Positions 1 through 8,974 are shown, counted from the stretch's first letter. The stretch: 32,891 nt of DNA from Rugamonas aquatica (GCF_009380215.1 NZ_WHUG01000025.1:1-32891), one strand, 5' to 3'. Notes: generated by a model from the sequence alone, not told the origin. Numbers and translations are program-made.

Positions 1-1308
1 GGCGGTGGCAGCCGGCGCCGGATCGGCCGGCGTCGGCGAAGGCGCCGGGGCCAGTTCCGGCGCGGCGGCTTCGTTGATGGCTGCGGGCAGCGCCGCCGGC
101 ATCGGCAGCGGCACGACCGCTTCAACCATGCGCGCGCCTTTCAGCGCCAGGTCCGTCACCTCGATCACGCCGTCGTTGGCGAAGGCCAGCGCCCGCTCCA
201 GGATATTTTCCAGCTCGCGCACATTGCCGGGGAAGGAATAGCCGCGCAGCGCATCGAGCACGCCCTCGCCCAGCCGCACCTTGTGTTCGAAAGTGCCCAG
301 CCGTTCCAGGATTGCGCCGGTCAGCACGGCCAGGTCGTCCAGCCGTTCGCGCAGCGGCGGCAGGCTCAATTCGATCACGTTCAGGCGGTAGAACAGATCC
401 TGCCGGAAGCTGCCCTGCTCCACGCACTGCGCCAGGTTCTTGTGGGTCGCACTAATAATACGCACATCGACCGGCTCCTCGGCCGTGGCGCCGATCTTGC
501 GCACGCGCCGCTCCTGGATCGCGCGCAGCAGCTTGACCTGCATCGCCAGCGGCAGGTCCGCCACTTCGTCGAGCATCAGCGTGCCGCCGTTGGCCGCCTG
601 GAAGAAGCCGTCCCGCTCATCGGCCGCGCCGGTGAACGCGCCCTTGCGGTAGCCGAAGAACTCCGCCTCCATCAGCGCCTCCGGGATCGCGCCGCAGTTG
701 ACCGCGATGAAAGGCTTGCCCGCGCGTGAACTCTGCGCGTGGATCTCGCGTGCCGCCAGCTCCTTGCCGCTGCCCGATTCGCCGTTGATGGCGATCGGCG
801 CCATCGAGCGCGCCAGCCGTTCGATCTGCGCGCGCAGCGCCTGGATCACGGCCGACTCGCCCTTCAAACGGCTGGCCGCCTGCGCGGCGTCGGGCGCTTG
901 GCCGGCCGGCGGCTCGGCGTTCAGCCGCAGCGCCGACTGCACCATCACCCGCAGCTGGTCCAGCGCCACCGGCTTGGAAATGTAATCGAAGGCGCCGGCC
1001 TTGAGCGCGATGACGGCGTTGTCGGCGCTGCCGAAAGCCGTCACCACCGCGATCGGCGTGTTCTTATATGCAGCGCTGACTTCGCGCACCAGCTCCAGCC
1101 CCAGGCCGTCCGGCAGGCGCATATCGGTCAGCACCAGTTGATAGTCATGCTCCGGCGCCGCCAGCAGGCCGCGCGCCTGCGCCAGCGTCGCGGCGCTGTC
1201 GACGTCCAGCCCCATTTTCAGCAGGGTCAGTTCCAGCAGTTCGCGCAGGTCGGCTTCATCGTCGACGACCAGCACGCGAGGGGCGCGTTGGGAACCTCTA
1301 GCAGTCAT
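1..1308 (-). CDS. pilR: Sigma-54-dependent response regulator PilR (C-terminus beyond left edge)
   Basis: This is an NtrC-family activator that, once phosphorylated by its sensor, opens sigma-54 promoters; in this context the target is probably pilin transcription. The 436 codons in the window show an N-terminal receiver domain with acidic pocket D16/D17, phospho-acceptor D62 and K112. A AAA+ domain follows, with Walker A GESGSGKE at 176-183 and the sigma-54-contacting loop GAFTGA at 223-228. An Ala/Pro-rich linker then runs off the edge, so the Fis-type HTH is not seen. The ATG at 1308 has AGAGG upstream and lies 12 bp after the pilS stop, so the pair is co-transcribed. The PilR name rests on the partner kinase and on the neighbouring genes; another NtrC-type regulator is possible but less likely. 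Confidence 0.85.
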   Translation of the reverse strand, partial: MTARGSQRAPRVLVVDDEADLRELLELTLLKMGLDVDSAATLAQARGLLAAPEHDYQLVLTDMRLPDGLGLELVREVSAAYKNTPIAVVTAFGSADNAVIALKAGAFDYISKPVALDQLRVMVQSALRLNAEPPAGQAPDAAQAASRLKGESAVIQALRAQIERLARSMAPIAINGESGSGKELAAREIHAQSSRAGKPFIAVNCGAIPEALMEAEFFGYRKGAFTGAADERDGFFQAANGGTLMLDEVADLPLAMQVKLLRAIQERRVRKIGATAEEPVDVRIISATHKNLAQCVEQGSFRQDLFYRLNVIELSLPPLRERLDDLAVLTGAILERLGTFEHKVRLGEGVLDALRGYSFPGNVRELENILERALAFANDGVIEVTDLALKGARMVEAVVPLPMPAALPAAINEAAAPELAPAPSPTPADPAPAATA

Positions 1309-1320
1309 CAAGCAGCCTCT

Positions 1321-3003
1321 CTACTTTTGCGCCGGATGGGCGAAGGTGATTACAAACCGCCCGCTGGAGCGCGGCGTGCCATCGGGGCTGTCCTTGATGT
1401 CGAAACGGTATTCGTAGTCCAGCCGCGCCTCGTTATTCAAACACAATTCGCGCGCCAGATACAGTCCCAGCCCCGTTCCTTTGCTGGATGTGGTGTAAAA
1501 CGGCTCAAACAGGTGGGCCCGCACCTCGGGCGAGATGCCCGGGCCGTCGTCCTGCACATGCAGTTCCATGCGGCGCGCCTTGTCGCTCAGCAGGTCCATG
1601 CGGATCGATTCCGGCCCGCCGCTGGCGTAGCGCACCGCGTTGTTGAGCAGGTTGAGCACCACCTCGCGCAGGTGCAGCGCATCGAAGCGCACCAGCGTGC
1701 CGGGCGGCGCCGAGGTGCCGATGATATCCGGCGGCAGGCCGTGGGTCTCGACGAATTCCGCCTTCAGCTCGGCCAGGAAGACCGCCAGCGCCAGCGGCTC
1801 GCTATGCGGCTGCACCTTGCGCGACAGCTGCAAGATATCCTCGACCATGCGATTCACGCGCGCCACGTTGTCGCCGACGATCTTCAGCAGCCGCAGGTGA
1901 ACGGTGCTGTCCAGGTCCTCGCCCAGCAACGAGGTGGCGTGGCCGATGGCCGACAGCGGATTGCGCACCTCGTGGGCGATGCTGGCGGTGAGCCGCCCCA
2001 TCGACGCCAGCTTCAGTTGCTGCGCCTGATTTTCGATGCCGGTCACGTCCTGCAAAAAGATCACGCTGCGCTCCGTGCCCAGCCCCTCCGTATTGACCGC
2101 CGCGAAGCGCACCTTCAAGTGCGCGGCCAGGTCGCGGCGCGCGCTCCACGCGGCCGTCACGTCCTGCAGCGCCGCCTCGGCATAGGGCTTGATGGTGACA
2201 TAGGCGGTGCTGCGCGTGGCATCGTCGCGCCATTCGGCATAGGCTTGCGCCAGCGGCGCCAGCGCGGCGGCGGCCGACAGCCGGAACTTCATCTCGGGAC
2301 CGATCATGCCCAGCATCTGCTGCGCCGCCGGATTGCCGGCGAAGACCTGGCCGCCGGCGTCGATCACCAGGATGCCGTCGCCGACGTTGGCCATCACCAG
2401 CCGGTTCACCGCCTGCTGCACGGTGATCTCGACGCCGCGCCGTATCGCCAGCTCCTCCTGGCCGATCAACTTGGCGGCCATGCGGTTGACCACGAACACG
2501 GCGGCGAAGAAGGCGGCGCCGTACAAGCCGGCCTGCAAATAAGGCTGTTCGCCCTCCATCATGAACACCTGCCAGGTGCTTTCGGCCAGCATGAACAGCG
2601 CCACCAGCGAGGCGCAGAACAGCGACAGCAGCAGCGGCGCCAGGATGGCCGAACCGGCCAGCGGGAATAAATAGAGGATGGCCAGGCCGCTGCGCAAGCC
2701 GCCGCCGGCCACATACAGCAGCGAGATCACGGCCAGGTCGCAGGCGATCTGCGACAGCAGTTGCAGCAGGAAGCGGCGCTGCCAGTAGACCGCCATCAGC
2801 GCGAAGGCGATCGCCAGGCCGAGATAGATCAGGCAAATCTGCAGGTAGAGATACGGCCCGGAAGCGCGCAGGCCGTGGTTGTCGAAGCTCAGGTAGACCA
2901 GCAGCACCAGCGCGATCACCACCCGCGTGGCGTTCAGCGTTTGCAGCGAGCGCCAGAAGGTTGCGCGCGATTCAGCCGATAAAGCCTGCAGGCGCGCGAT
3001 CAC
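1321..3003 (-). CDS. pilS: Membrane sensor histidine kinase PilS
   Basis: This is the inner-membrane kinase that phosphorylates PilR. About six hydrophobic segments occupy roughly residues 25-195. A PAS-like segment follows (around 215-310), then the HisKA H-box with phospho-acceptor H344 in SIAHEVRNPLSAIG. The ATPase domain has the N-box NLLNNAVRYAS, G1 DDGPGIS and G2 GTGLGLYLA. I chose GTG at 3003 (560 residues) because the frame further upstream overlaps the neighbouring small gene, whose stop lies 8 bp before this GTG. An AGG sits just ahead of it. A longer version from 3111 is formally open but would overlap by about 100 bp. Six membrane segments plus PAS and the pairing with PilR fit PilS. 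Confidence 0.85.
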   Translation of the reverse strand: MIARLQALSAESRATFWRSLQTLNATRVVIALVLLVYLSFDNHGLRASGPYLYLQICLIYLGLAIAFALMAVYWQRRFLLQLLSQIACDLAVISLLYVAGGGLRSGLAILYLFPLAGSAILAPLLLSLFCASLVALFMLAESTWQVFMMEGEQPYLQAGLYGAAFFAAVFVVNRMAAKLIGQEELAIRRGVEITVQQAVNRLVMANVGDGILVIDAGGQVFAGNPAAQQMLGMIGPEMKFRLSAAAALAPLAQAYAEWRDDATRSTAYVTIKPYAEAALQDVTAAWSARRDLAAHLKVRFAAVNTEGLGTERSVIFLQDVTGIENQAQQLKLASMGRLTASIAHEVRNPLSAIGHATSLLGEDLDSTVHLRLLKIVGDNVARVNRMVEDILQLSRKVQPHSEPLALAVFLAELKAEFVETHGLPPDIIGTSAPPGTLVRFDALHLREVVLNLLNNAVRYASGGPESIRMDLLSDKARRMELHVQDDGPGISPEVRAHLFEPFYTTSSKGTGLGLYLARELCLNNEARLDYEYRFDIKDSPDGTPRSSGRFVITFAHPAQK

Positions 3004-3011
3004 GCCGGAAC

Positions 3012-3284
3012 CTAGGCTGCCGGCAGCGTGGCGTGGGCCGCGCTGCAATAGTCGCGGCCGCGCGCCTGCACGGATTCCGATGCCGGATAGAAGATGCCGC
3101 AATGGGCGCACTGCAACATGGTTTCAGCGTCGGCCACCGATTTGGCGGCGGCACGCGCGCCGTCCGGCTGCTGCGGCGGCTGGCGGAACTGCTGCTGATG
3201 ACGCTTCTGCGCGTCGCGGATCTTGCTGCGGATGGCGAAGATCACCAGGAAAACCAACGCCAGCCAAAAGATAATACGGCTCAT
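3012..3284 (-). CDS. PP0621-family small membrane-anchored zinc-ribbon protein
   Basis: A 90-residue protein of unknown function. It has one N-terminal membrane segment (about residues 4-19), a Gln/Pro/Arg-rich linker, and a C-terminal metal-binding-like knuckle with CAHC followed by a second Cys and a His about 20 residues later. I recognise the arrangement as the PP0621 family, commonly found beside pilS. The ATG at 3284 forms an ATGA overlap with the stop of the upstream ccsA-like gene, so the two are translationally coupled. A TTG two codons earlier is a less likely start. The zinc site is inferred from residue spacing only. Confidence 0.75.
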   Translation of the reverse strand: MSRIIFWLALVFLVIFAIRSKIRDAQKRHQQQFRQPPQQPDGARAAAKSVADAETMLQCAHCGIFYPASESVQARGRDYCSAAHATLPAA

Positions 3285-4087
3285 GCCCAACCCTTATGCA
3301 AAACCACTTCGAACACAAAACGGCTGCCGACATAGGCCAGCAACAAGGTGGCGAAACCGGCCAGCGTGAAGCTGAGCGCGGTCTTGCCGCGCCAGCCACG
3401 GAAGCGGCGGCCCGCCAGCAGCGAGGCAAACAACACCCACGACATCATGGTGAACACCGATTTGTGGTCCCATTTGAGCGCCTGGCCGAACAGCTGTTCC
3501 GAGAACACGATCCCCGACAACACCGTCAAACTCAGCAAGGCGAAGCCGAAGCCTATCATGCGGAACAGCAGCTTCTCCATCGTCAGCAGCGCCGGCAGCC
3601 GGTCCAGCGCGCTGGACATGAAGCTCTTGGCGTCGGTGCCGGCGTGCAGCCGCTTTTCCTGCAAGGCCATCAGCACCGCATGGAAGGCGGCCACCGTCAG
3701 CGTGCTGTAGGCCAGCGTGGCGATGGCGATATGCCAGCCGAACAGCGGCGACTTGCCCTCCAGCGGAATCACATTGCCGGGGAAGCCGGCCTGCAGCGCC
3801 GCCGCCAGCGCGGCGTTCGGCATGACCAGGCGGCGCATGCCGTCCAGGCTGAAATTCTGGTTCTCTATCCAGTACGCGGCCACCGACACCCACAGCGCCG
3901 ACGACAGCATGGCGGCGAAACCGATGCGGATGGTGCCGGCGCCGCCGGCCACTTCCGACCACAGGCCGGCGCCGTGCAGCACCCAGGCGGCCGCCGTCAG
4001 GGCGGAAATCAGCCCGGCGCGGCGCGACGGCAGCGCGGCACATATAAGATACAGCGCGATGGCTGCGAAGAGTAAAGGAGTCTGCAT
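3281..4087 (-). CDS. CcsA/YpjD-type cytochrome c assembly integral membrane protein
   Basis: A 268-residue protein with about eight hydrophobic segments. It belongs to the CcsA/ResC/HemX-like cytochrome c assembly family (COG4137, YpjD-like), proposed to handle haem at the membrane. Conserved His-containing segments are visible: a GWHIAIATLAYS stretch, an AAFHAVL stretch, and WDHKSVFTMMSW, which resembles the conserved family signature. The ATG at 4087 has GAGGG 4 bp upstream. In many betaproteobacteria this gene sits next to ffh; here it is separated from ffh by about 8 kb. It follows the ABC ATPase stop by 22 bp on the same strand, so read-through from the transporter operon is possible. 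Confidence 0.8.
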   Translation of the reverse strand: MQTPLLFAAIALYLICAALPSRRAGLISALTAAAWVLHGAGLWSEVAGGAGTIRIGFAAMLSSALWVSVAAYWIENQNFSLDGMRRLVMPNAALAAALQAGFPGNVIPLEGKSPLFGWHIAIATLAYSTLTVAAFHAVLMALQEKRLHAGTDAKSFMSSALDRLPALLTMEKLLFRMIGFGFALLSLTVLSGIVFSEQLFGQALKWDHKSVFTMMSWVLFASLLAGRRFRGWRGKTALSFTLAGFATLLLAYVGSRFVFEVVLHKGWA

Positions 4088-4109
4088 GTCCCTCAGTTTA
4101 CACCATCGC

Positions 4110-4919
4110 TCAGTCGACGGCTGCCATGCGCAGCTCGTCGTTGTGATGGCGTTGCTGTTCTTCCATCACCAGTTGGCCCAGTTCGCGCTTCAGGGCGTTG
4201 AACTCGGCGGAGGCCGGATCGCGCAGGCGCGGCAGTTCCACCATCAGGTCGCGCTTGACGGTGCCGGGGCGGTAAGTCATGACGACGATGCGGTCGGCCA
4301 GGTAGATCGCCTCTTCGATGCTGTGCGTGACGAAGATGATGGTCTTCTTCAGCTCGGCCCAGATGCGCAGCAGCTCGTCCTGCAGGTTGCGGCGGGTCAG
4401 CGCATCGAGCGCGCCGAACGGTTCGTCCATCAGCATGATCGGCGAATCGAGCGCCAGCACGCGGGCGATGGCGACCCGCTGGCGCATGCCGCCGGACAGG
4501 TCTTTCGGAAAGCGGTTGCGGAAGTCGGTCAGCGACAGCATGGCCAGCAGCTTGTCGACGATGGCGTTGATCTCGGCCTTGGCCATGCCCTTGATCTCCA
4601 GGCCGAAGGCGACGTTGTCGGCCACCGTCATCCACGGGAACAGCGCGTATTCCTGGAACACCATGCCGCGCTCGGGCCCGGGCGCCGTCACTTCCCTGCC
4701 GTCGGCGAGGATGCGGCCGGAGCTCGGCGGCGCGAAGCCGGCGATGGCGTTCAGCAGCGTGGACTTGCCGCAGCCCGAAGGCCCGAGCAGGCAGACGAAC
4801 TGGCCCTGCGGGATCTCCAGGTCGATATTCTTGAGCGCCACCAGCTGGCGCTCGGCGGTCTGGAACACCTTGCTGACATTGGCGACGACGATGTGGGGCG
4901 GGTTTGCAACACTCATCAT
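4110..4919 (-). CDS. ABC transporter ATPase, nitrate/sulfonate/taurine (NitT/TauT) type
   Basis: Cytoplasmic ATPase of an importer of the SsuB/TauB/NrtD group, 269 residues. Visible motifs are Walker A GPSGCGKST at 46-54, Q-loop FQEYALFPWM, signature LSGGMRQRVAIARVL, Walker B IMLMDEPFGALD and switch His in FVTHSIEEA. The start at 4919 shares a base with the permease stop (TGATG), which shows coupling; the second ATG at 4916 is equally possible. The substrate cannot be told from the ATPase. An open frame extends upstream to 5543 but it is a shadow of the permease gene. Confidence 0.88.
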   Translation of the reverse strand: MMSVANPPHIVVANVSKVFQTAERQLVALKNIDLEIPQGQFVCLLGPSGCGKSTLLNAIAGFAPPSSGRILADGREVTAPGPERGMVFQEYALFPWMTVADNVAFGLEIKGMAKAEINAIVDKLLAMLSLTDFRNRFPKDLSGGMRQRVAIARVLALDSPIMLMDEPFGALDALTRRNLQDELLRIWAELKKTIIFVTHSIEEAIYLADRIVVMTYRPGTVKRDLMVELPRLRDPASAEFNALKRELGQLVMEEQQRHHNDELRMAAVD

Positions 4920-5740
4920 CAGTTCTCCAGGCCGCGGTGCCAGCGCAGCAGATGGTTGTTCAGTTTGTTGACGGCGGTGTCGATGATCAGGCCGATCAGG
5001 CCGATGGTAATCATGCCGGCCATGATCTTGTCCGACCAGAAGTACTCGCGCGCCTCCAGGATGCGGAAGCCCAGGCCGTTGTTCACCGCGATCATCTCGG
5101 ACACGATCACCACGATGAAGGCGGTGCCGATGCCGATCCGCACGCCCGACAGGATGTACGGCACGGCGGCCGGCAGGATCACCCGCAGGAACATGGTGCT
5201 GCCGCTGGCGCCCAGGTTGCGCGCCGCGCGCAGGTAGATGCTGTCGACCTGGCGCACGCCGGCGATGGTGTTCATCAGCACCGGGAAGAAGGCGCCCAGC
5301 ACGATCAAAAAGATGGCCGGCGGATTGCCCAGGCCGAACCACAAAATCGACAGCGGGATGTAGGCGATCGGCGGAATCGGCCGCAGCAGCTGCATCAGCG
5401 GATTGAGCCAGGCGTACACGGTCTGGCTGGCGCCCATCACCAGGCCCAGCGGCAGCGCCAGCGCGGCGCCGATGGCGAAGCCGACCACCACGCGGTACAG
5501 GCTGCCGAGGGCGTCGACGATCAGCTCGCCCGACACGGCCCACATCAGCCAGCTACCCTGCTCCGGGCTGTACGGCTGGATCGGCAGCAGATAGGCGATC
5601 CAGCGTTCCAGCACCGCCAGCGGCGACGGCAGCATCTGCGGATTGGCCCAGCCCTTCATCGACACCACCTGCCAAAAACCGATCACCAGCACCGGCACGA
5701 TCAGGCCGACGCCGGCCTCCTTCAGCTTGAACTTGGCCAT
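4919..5740 (-). CDS. ABC transporter permease, NitT/TauT type
   Basis: Inner-membrane subunit of the same importer, 273 residues, with about six hydrophobic segments. The cytoplasmic EAA-like loop (ARNLGASGSTMFLRVILPAA) docks the ATPase; this is the usual SsuC/TauC layout. Its ATG at 5740 immediately follows the TAA of the substrate-binding protein gene with no gap (TAAATG), and its stop overlaps the ATPase start, so the three genes are one tight operon. There is no sign of degradation. Confidence 0.88.
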   Translation of the reverse strand: MAKFKLKEAGVGLIVPVLVIGFWQVVSMKGWANPQMLPSPLAVLERWIAYLLPIQPYSPEQGSWLMWAVSGELIVDALGSLYRVVVGFAIGAALALPLGLVMGASQTVYAWLNPLMQLLRPIPPIAYIPLSILWFGLGNPPAIFLIVLGAFFPVLMNTIAGVRQVDSIYLRAARNLGASGSTMFLRVILPAAVPYILSGVRIGIGTAFIVVIVSEMIAVNNGLGFRILEAREYFWSDKIMAGMITIGLIGLIIDTAVNKLNNHLLRWHRGLEN

Positions 5741-6715
5741 TTACTTGACGCCCAGGCTTTTCTTGGCGCCGTCCAGCAGATCGGTCTTGACCCATTCCTT
5801 GGCGGCCGGCGGTTTGCTCATGCGGCCGACGCCGGTCTTGAACATGACGTCGGTGGTGATCTGGATGTGCTCGGGCGTGATGTCGTAGGAATACGGCGAA
5901 TTGCCGATGGCGTCATCGAAATCGTCCTTGGTGATCTGGCCCTTGAACACGGTCTCGCGCACATACTTCTCGGCCACGGCCGGTTGTTCGATGAAAGTCT
6001 TGGTCGCTTCGACGAAGCAGCGCATGAACTTCTCGGCCAGCGGACGCTTCTCCTTGTAGAACTTCTCGGTCATCACCATCGTGCGGATCGGCTCGCCGAT
6101 CGGGGTGTCGTAGGGCTTGAGGATCTCGTTGCCATAACCCTTGTTGATCGATTGCGACGATTGCGGTTCGGAGTTCATCATGGCGTCGATGTTCTTGCCC
6201 AGCAGCGCCTGGTTCAGATCGGCGTAGGCCAGGTAGATCAGCTGCACATCCTTGCCCGGCTGGTCCGACGCGCTCAGGCCGGCCTGCTGCAGCTCGGCCA
6301 GCAGCAGCACTTCCTGGATGCCGCCGCGCGTGACGCCGACTTTCTTGCCCTTCAAATCCTTGACGCTTTTCAGTTTCAGCTCGCTGCGGCCGACCAGGCG
6401 CGCGCCGCCCTTGGCGAAACCGGCCACCACGAAGATGGGCGCGCCGCTGGCGCGGCCGGAGATCGCCGCTTCCGACGCCGTCGTGCCGACATCGAGCTCA
6501 CCGGCGATGATGCCCTGCATGACGTCCAGCCCTTTGGCGAACACCCGCTCCTCGACCTTGATGCCGCACTTGGGCGCGATCTCCTTGATGTAGGAGACGG
6601 CGCCATAGTGGGCGAACTTCAGATTGCCCAGGCGGACCACCTCTTGCGCCTGCGTGGCGCCGGCGGCCAGCATGGCGGCGATGGTCAAGGTCCTGGCGAT
6701 AGCGTTCAGTTTCAT
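5741..6715 (-). CDS. Periplasmic substrate-binding protein, NMT1/SsuA-like
   Basis: Substrate-capturing subunit of the importer, 324 residues. It has a Sec signal peptide (positive n-region, hydrophobic core, cleavage after TQA near residue 23). The mature part has the type-2 periplasmic fold pattern of the NMT1/SsuA families, for example ELDVGTTASEAAISGRASGA and LKGKKVGVTRGG. The ligand is unknown; alkanesulfonates, nitrate, taurine or pyrimidine precursors are all used by relatives, and no enzyme gene next door suggests which. It is the first gene of the operon; the 91 bp upstream contain a small palindrome described separately. Confidence 0.85.
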   Translation of the reverse strand: MKLNAIARTLTIAAMLAAGATQAQEVVRLGNLKFAHYGAVSYIKEIAPKCGIKVEERVFAKGLDVMQGIIAGELDVGTTASEAAISGRASGAPIFVVAGFAKGGARLVGRSELKLKSVKDLKGKKVGVTRGGIQEVLLLAELQQAGLSASDQPGKDVQLIYLAYADLNQALLGKNIDAMMNSEPQSSQSINKGYGNEILKPYDTPIGEPIRTMVMTEKFYKEKRPLAEKFMRCFVEATKTFIEQPAVAEKYVRETVFKGQITKDDFDDAIGNSPYSYDITPEHIQITTDVMFKTGVGRMSKPPAAKEWVKTDLLDGAKKSLGVK

Positions 6716-6733
6716 CCGTCTCTCCTGTCGAGT

Positions 6734-6743
6734 GTGGTACCAC
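6734..6743. promoter_or_regulatory. Short palindrome GTGGTACCAC upstream of the ABC operon
   Basis: A perfect 10-bp palindrome lies 19 bp upstream of the substrate-binding protein start, in the 91-bp gap after the M48 gene. A TGGT...ACCA core is the kind of site bound by FadR-type GntR regulators, but no such regulator is encoded in the window. A 10-bp palindrome can also occur by chance. This is suggestive only. Confidence 0.25.
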
Positions 6744-6806
6744 TTTTTTCAGTGCAGATCATACCAAGCTGGAGAGCGCTTGCCTATCGCTCAATCACGG
6801 GGACAA

Positions 6807-7835
6807 TCATGGCCGAGTGCGCAGCCGGGCCTGCCGTTCGGCGCTCGGCGGATGGCTGGAGAAATAGGGCGGCAGCTTGCCGCCGTCCAGCTTGTCCAGC
6901 TTGGCGAACACCGCCGCCAGATGGTCGAGCGCGATGCCGTTGTGGCGCAGCATGGCGGCCGCGTAATCGTCGGCTTCCTGCTCGGCGTCGCGCGAGTATT
7001 TCATGTCCAGCGCCAGCGCCGGCAGCGTGCTCAGCACGGCGGAGATGTCGCCGAACACCAGCGAGGTGGTGGCCGTCACGGCCGAACTCTGGATGATGCG
7101 GCGCGTCATATGGCGCCGCTGCAAATGGCCCAGCTCGTGCGCCAGCACGCCCATCACGGCTTCGTCGTCCTGCAGCAGCGCGACCAGCTGGTCCGTCATG
7201 ACGATGTCGCCGGACGGCAGCGCGAAGGCGTTCGGGCCGACGAGGCTGCTACGGAACAGCAGTTGCCAGGTGGGCGCCGGGCCGTCCGACGGCGGCGGCG
7301 CCAACGCGGCAAAGCGGCGCCGCAATTGTTGCTGGCGGGCCGGCGCCAGCGTCGACGGCGCGAACATCTGGCGGTCGAGCGCGGCCAGCACGCCCTGCCC
7401 CAGCTGGCGTTCGACCGACAGCGGCAGCGCGGCGGCGATCCAGCCGGCGGCGGCCGGCAGAAAATATAAGTAGCCCAGCGCCAGCAGCGCCACCGTGCCG
7501 ACGGCCGCGACCAGCACGCCGCGCCAGCTGTGCTGCAAGCGCACCACCGGACTGTCGCGGTGGCCGGTTTGCCGCAGCAATTGCTCGAAGCCGGCCAGGT
7601 CGTCGATTTCCATGTAGGCGCCGTCGGCGAACGTCACCTTGCGCGCCGCGTGGCGGCTGCGCTCGGAGACGCGCAGCTCGGCCAGCGGCGCCTCGCGTTC
7701 GGCGTCGCCTGCGAGGCGGGCGACGCCGCCGGCCACCGTCAGCGTGACGCGGTGCAGGCGCGACGTCTGGCCGTCGAAGTAGCGCGCGGCCACCGGCGGC
7801 ACGGGCTGCTGCGCCTCGCTCAGCGTTTCGCTCAT
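6807..7835 (-). CDS. M48-family membrane zinc metallopeptidase
   Basis: A 342-residue protease. The N-terminal ~95 residues form a beta-rich domain resembling those fused to M48 peptidases. One membrane segment lies at about 105-130, then the catalytic domain. HELGH at 233-237 provides two zinc-binding His and the catalytic Glu. E285 in the EQEAD motif is the likely third ligand. The protein is expected to act on or near membrane proteins in quality control, as other M48 members do. The ATG at 7835 forms an ATGA overlap with the stop of the YjgN-like gene, so the pair is translationally coupled. Substrates are unknown. Confidence 0.85.
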   Translation of the reverse strand: MSETLSEAQQPVPPVAARYFDGQTSRLHRVTLTVAGGVARLAGDAEREAPLAELRVSERSRHAARKVTFADGAYMEIDDLAGFEQLLRQTGHRDSPVVRLQHSWRGVLVAAVGTVALLALGYLYFLPAAAGWIAAALPLSVERQLGQGVLAALDRQMFAPSTLAPARQQQLRRRFAALAPPPSDGPAPTWQLLFRSSLVGPNAFALPSGDIVMTDQLVALLQDDEAVMGVLAHELGHLQRRHMTRRIIQSSAVTATTSLVFGDISAVLSTLPALALDMKYSRDAEQEADDYAAAMLRHNGIALDHLAAVFAKLDKLDGGKLPPYFSSHPPSAERQARLRTRP

Positions 7836-8797
7836 AGCGACAGGTCGTAGTCCATGAACTCGGCCATGCCTTCGCCGGTCGCGCCGACTTCGCCGTCCTG
7901 CACGGCGGTGATGTCGTCCAGGCTGCCATCGACCAGCAGCGACATCGACTCCAGGCGGTAGCGCATCGCCCGCACGCGCGCGAACGGCAGGAACAGGCCC
8001 AGCGTGCAGATCACGGCCAGGTAGTTGGTGAAGGTGATGAAGGCCAGACGGCCCCAGCGCATGTCGGAATGGAAGCGATGCTGCTCCAGGCTGGTGTGGT
8101 TCCAGATCAGCTTTTGCAGCATGTTCATGAACAGCGGATAAACCACAAAGGCCCAGCCGTAGAAAGCCAGCAGGAACAAGCTGGTTTCACCGATCGCCTG
8201 GGCGCTGCTGGCCGGCGCCGGCGTGTTCCGGATCATCAGCTGGAACAGCGCCACCACGCCGGCGCCACCGATCACAAACAAGCAGCCATATAGTTTATAA
8301 AAATCGGCGACGCTGCCGTCGAAGGAGAAGCGCGCCTTGCCGTAGCGGCTTTCGTTGTGCTGCCAAGCCTTGGCGCGCTGGTGGATGAAAGGCGTGGCCA
8401 GGCCGAAGCTGACGACGTTCAGCAGCGGCCGCACCATGTAGTTGGTGTAGGCGTCGTGCACGTCGCCGACGAAGCGGAAACGGATGCCGCGGTAGCTGGT
8501 GTTATGCAGGCGGAACTGCAAGCTCTTCCAGATGAACCACGGCGAGGCCGCGGCGATGTAGATGCCGAAGATCACGGCGGCGACGATGCGGCCCTTGAGG
8601 ATGGCGACCGGATTGCCGTGGTATTCGAAGGTGCTGCCGGCCAGCTCGGTGCTGGAATAGAAGTACTGGTTGCGCCGCACCTTGGCCCAGGCCGAATAGA
8701 TGCCCAGCGTGACGATGGTCAGCAGCAGGTTGACGATCCAGATGCGGAAGTACTCGCCGCCGGTGGCGTGAAACCGCACGCGTTGTTCTTGTTCCAT
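7832..8797 (-). CDS. YjgN/DUF898-family multi-pass membrane protein
   Basis: A 321-residue membrane protein recognised as DUF898 (YjgN). It shows the typical opening in which a short polar segment precedes the first helix and LGIYSAWAKVRRNQYFYSST. This type of Y-S-x-W-A-K-V-R motif recurs in weaker form near residue 140 (TPFIHQRAKAWQHNESRYG) and again after residue 250. About six to eight hydrophobic segments are present. The molecular function of the family is unknown. AAGGG sits 6 bp before the ATG at 8797. It is first in a two-gene unit with the M48 protease; the overlap suggests that the two proteins work together at the membrane. Confidence 0.85.
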   Translation of the reverse strand: MEQEQRVRFHATGGEYFRIWIVNLLLTIVTLGIYSAWAKVRRNQYFYSSTELAGSTFEYHGNPVAILKGRIVAAVIFGIYIAAASPWFIWKSLQFRLHNTSYRGIRFRFVGDVHDAYTNYMVRPLLNVVSFGLATPFIHQRAKAWQHNESRYGKARFSFDGSVADFYKLYGCLFVIGGAGVVALFQLMIRNTPAPASSAQAIGETSLFLLAFYGWAFVVYPLFMNMLQKLIWNHTSLEQHRFHSDMRWGRLAFITFTNYLAVICTLGLFLPFARVRAMRYRLESMSLLVDGSLDDITAVQDGEVGATGEGMAEFMDYDLSL

Positions 8798-8974
8798 ACG
8801 ATGCCCTTGATATTAGCAAAGCATTAACGATGCCAATATTAAACAACGTTGTCAATGGGAAACTGATTTTTGGCTGCGCTTGGTGACAATGCGCGCATTT
8901 TTCCCTGGCATCGAAATGAGATAATAAGATGGCAATATTGTATAAATAATTATTCCAATTTTCGAAAGCCACGC
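8798..8974. promoter_or_regulatory. AT-rich divergent intergenic region between yjgN-like and lipoprotein genes
   Basis: This gap is clearly richer in A+T than its surroundings and must hold promoters for both divergent genes. On the minus strand a TTGACA hexamer (8850-8855) faces the yjgN-like gene but has no good -10 at standard spacing. A 12-base motif, GATGSCAATATT, occurs twice in direct orientation, at 8829-8840 and 8927-8938. No RNA gene is visible. Confidence 0.35.

Noticed and set aside
739..2670. Long plus-strand open frame opposite pilS/pilR
   Set aside because: Its composition (His/Arg/Gln/Ala-rich, no domains) is that of a high-GC antisense shadow; the minus strand encodes complete PilS and PilR motifs.
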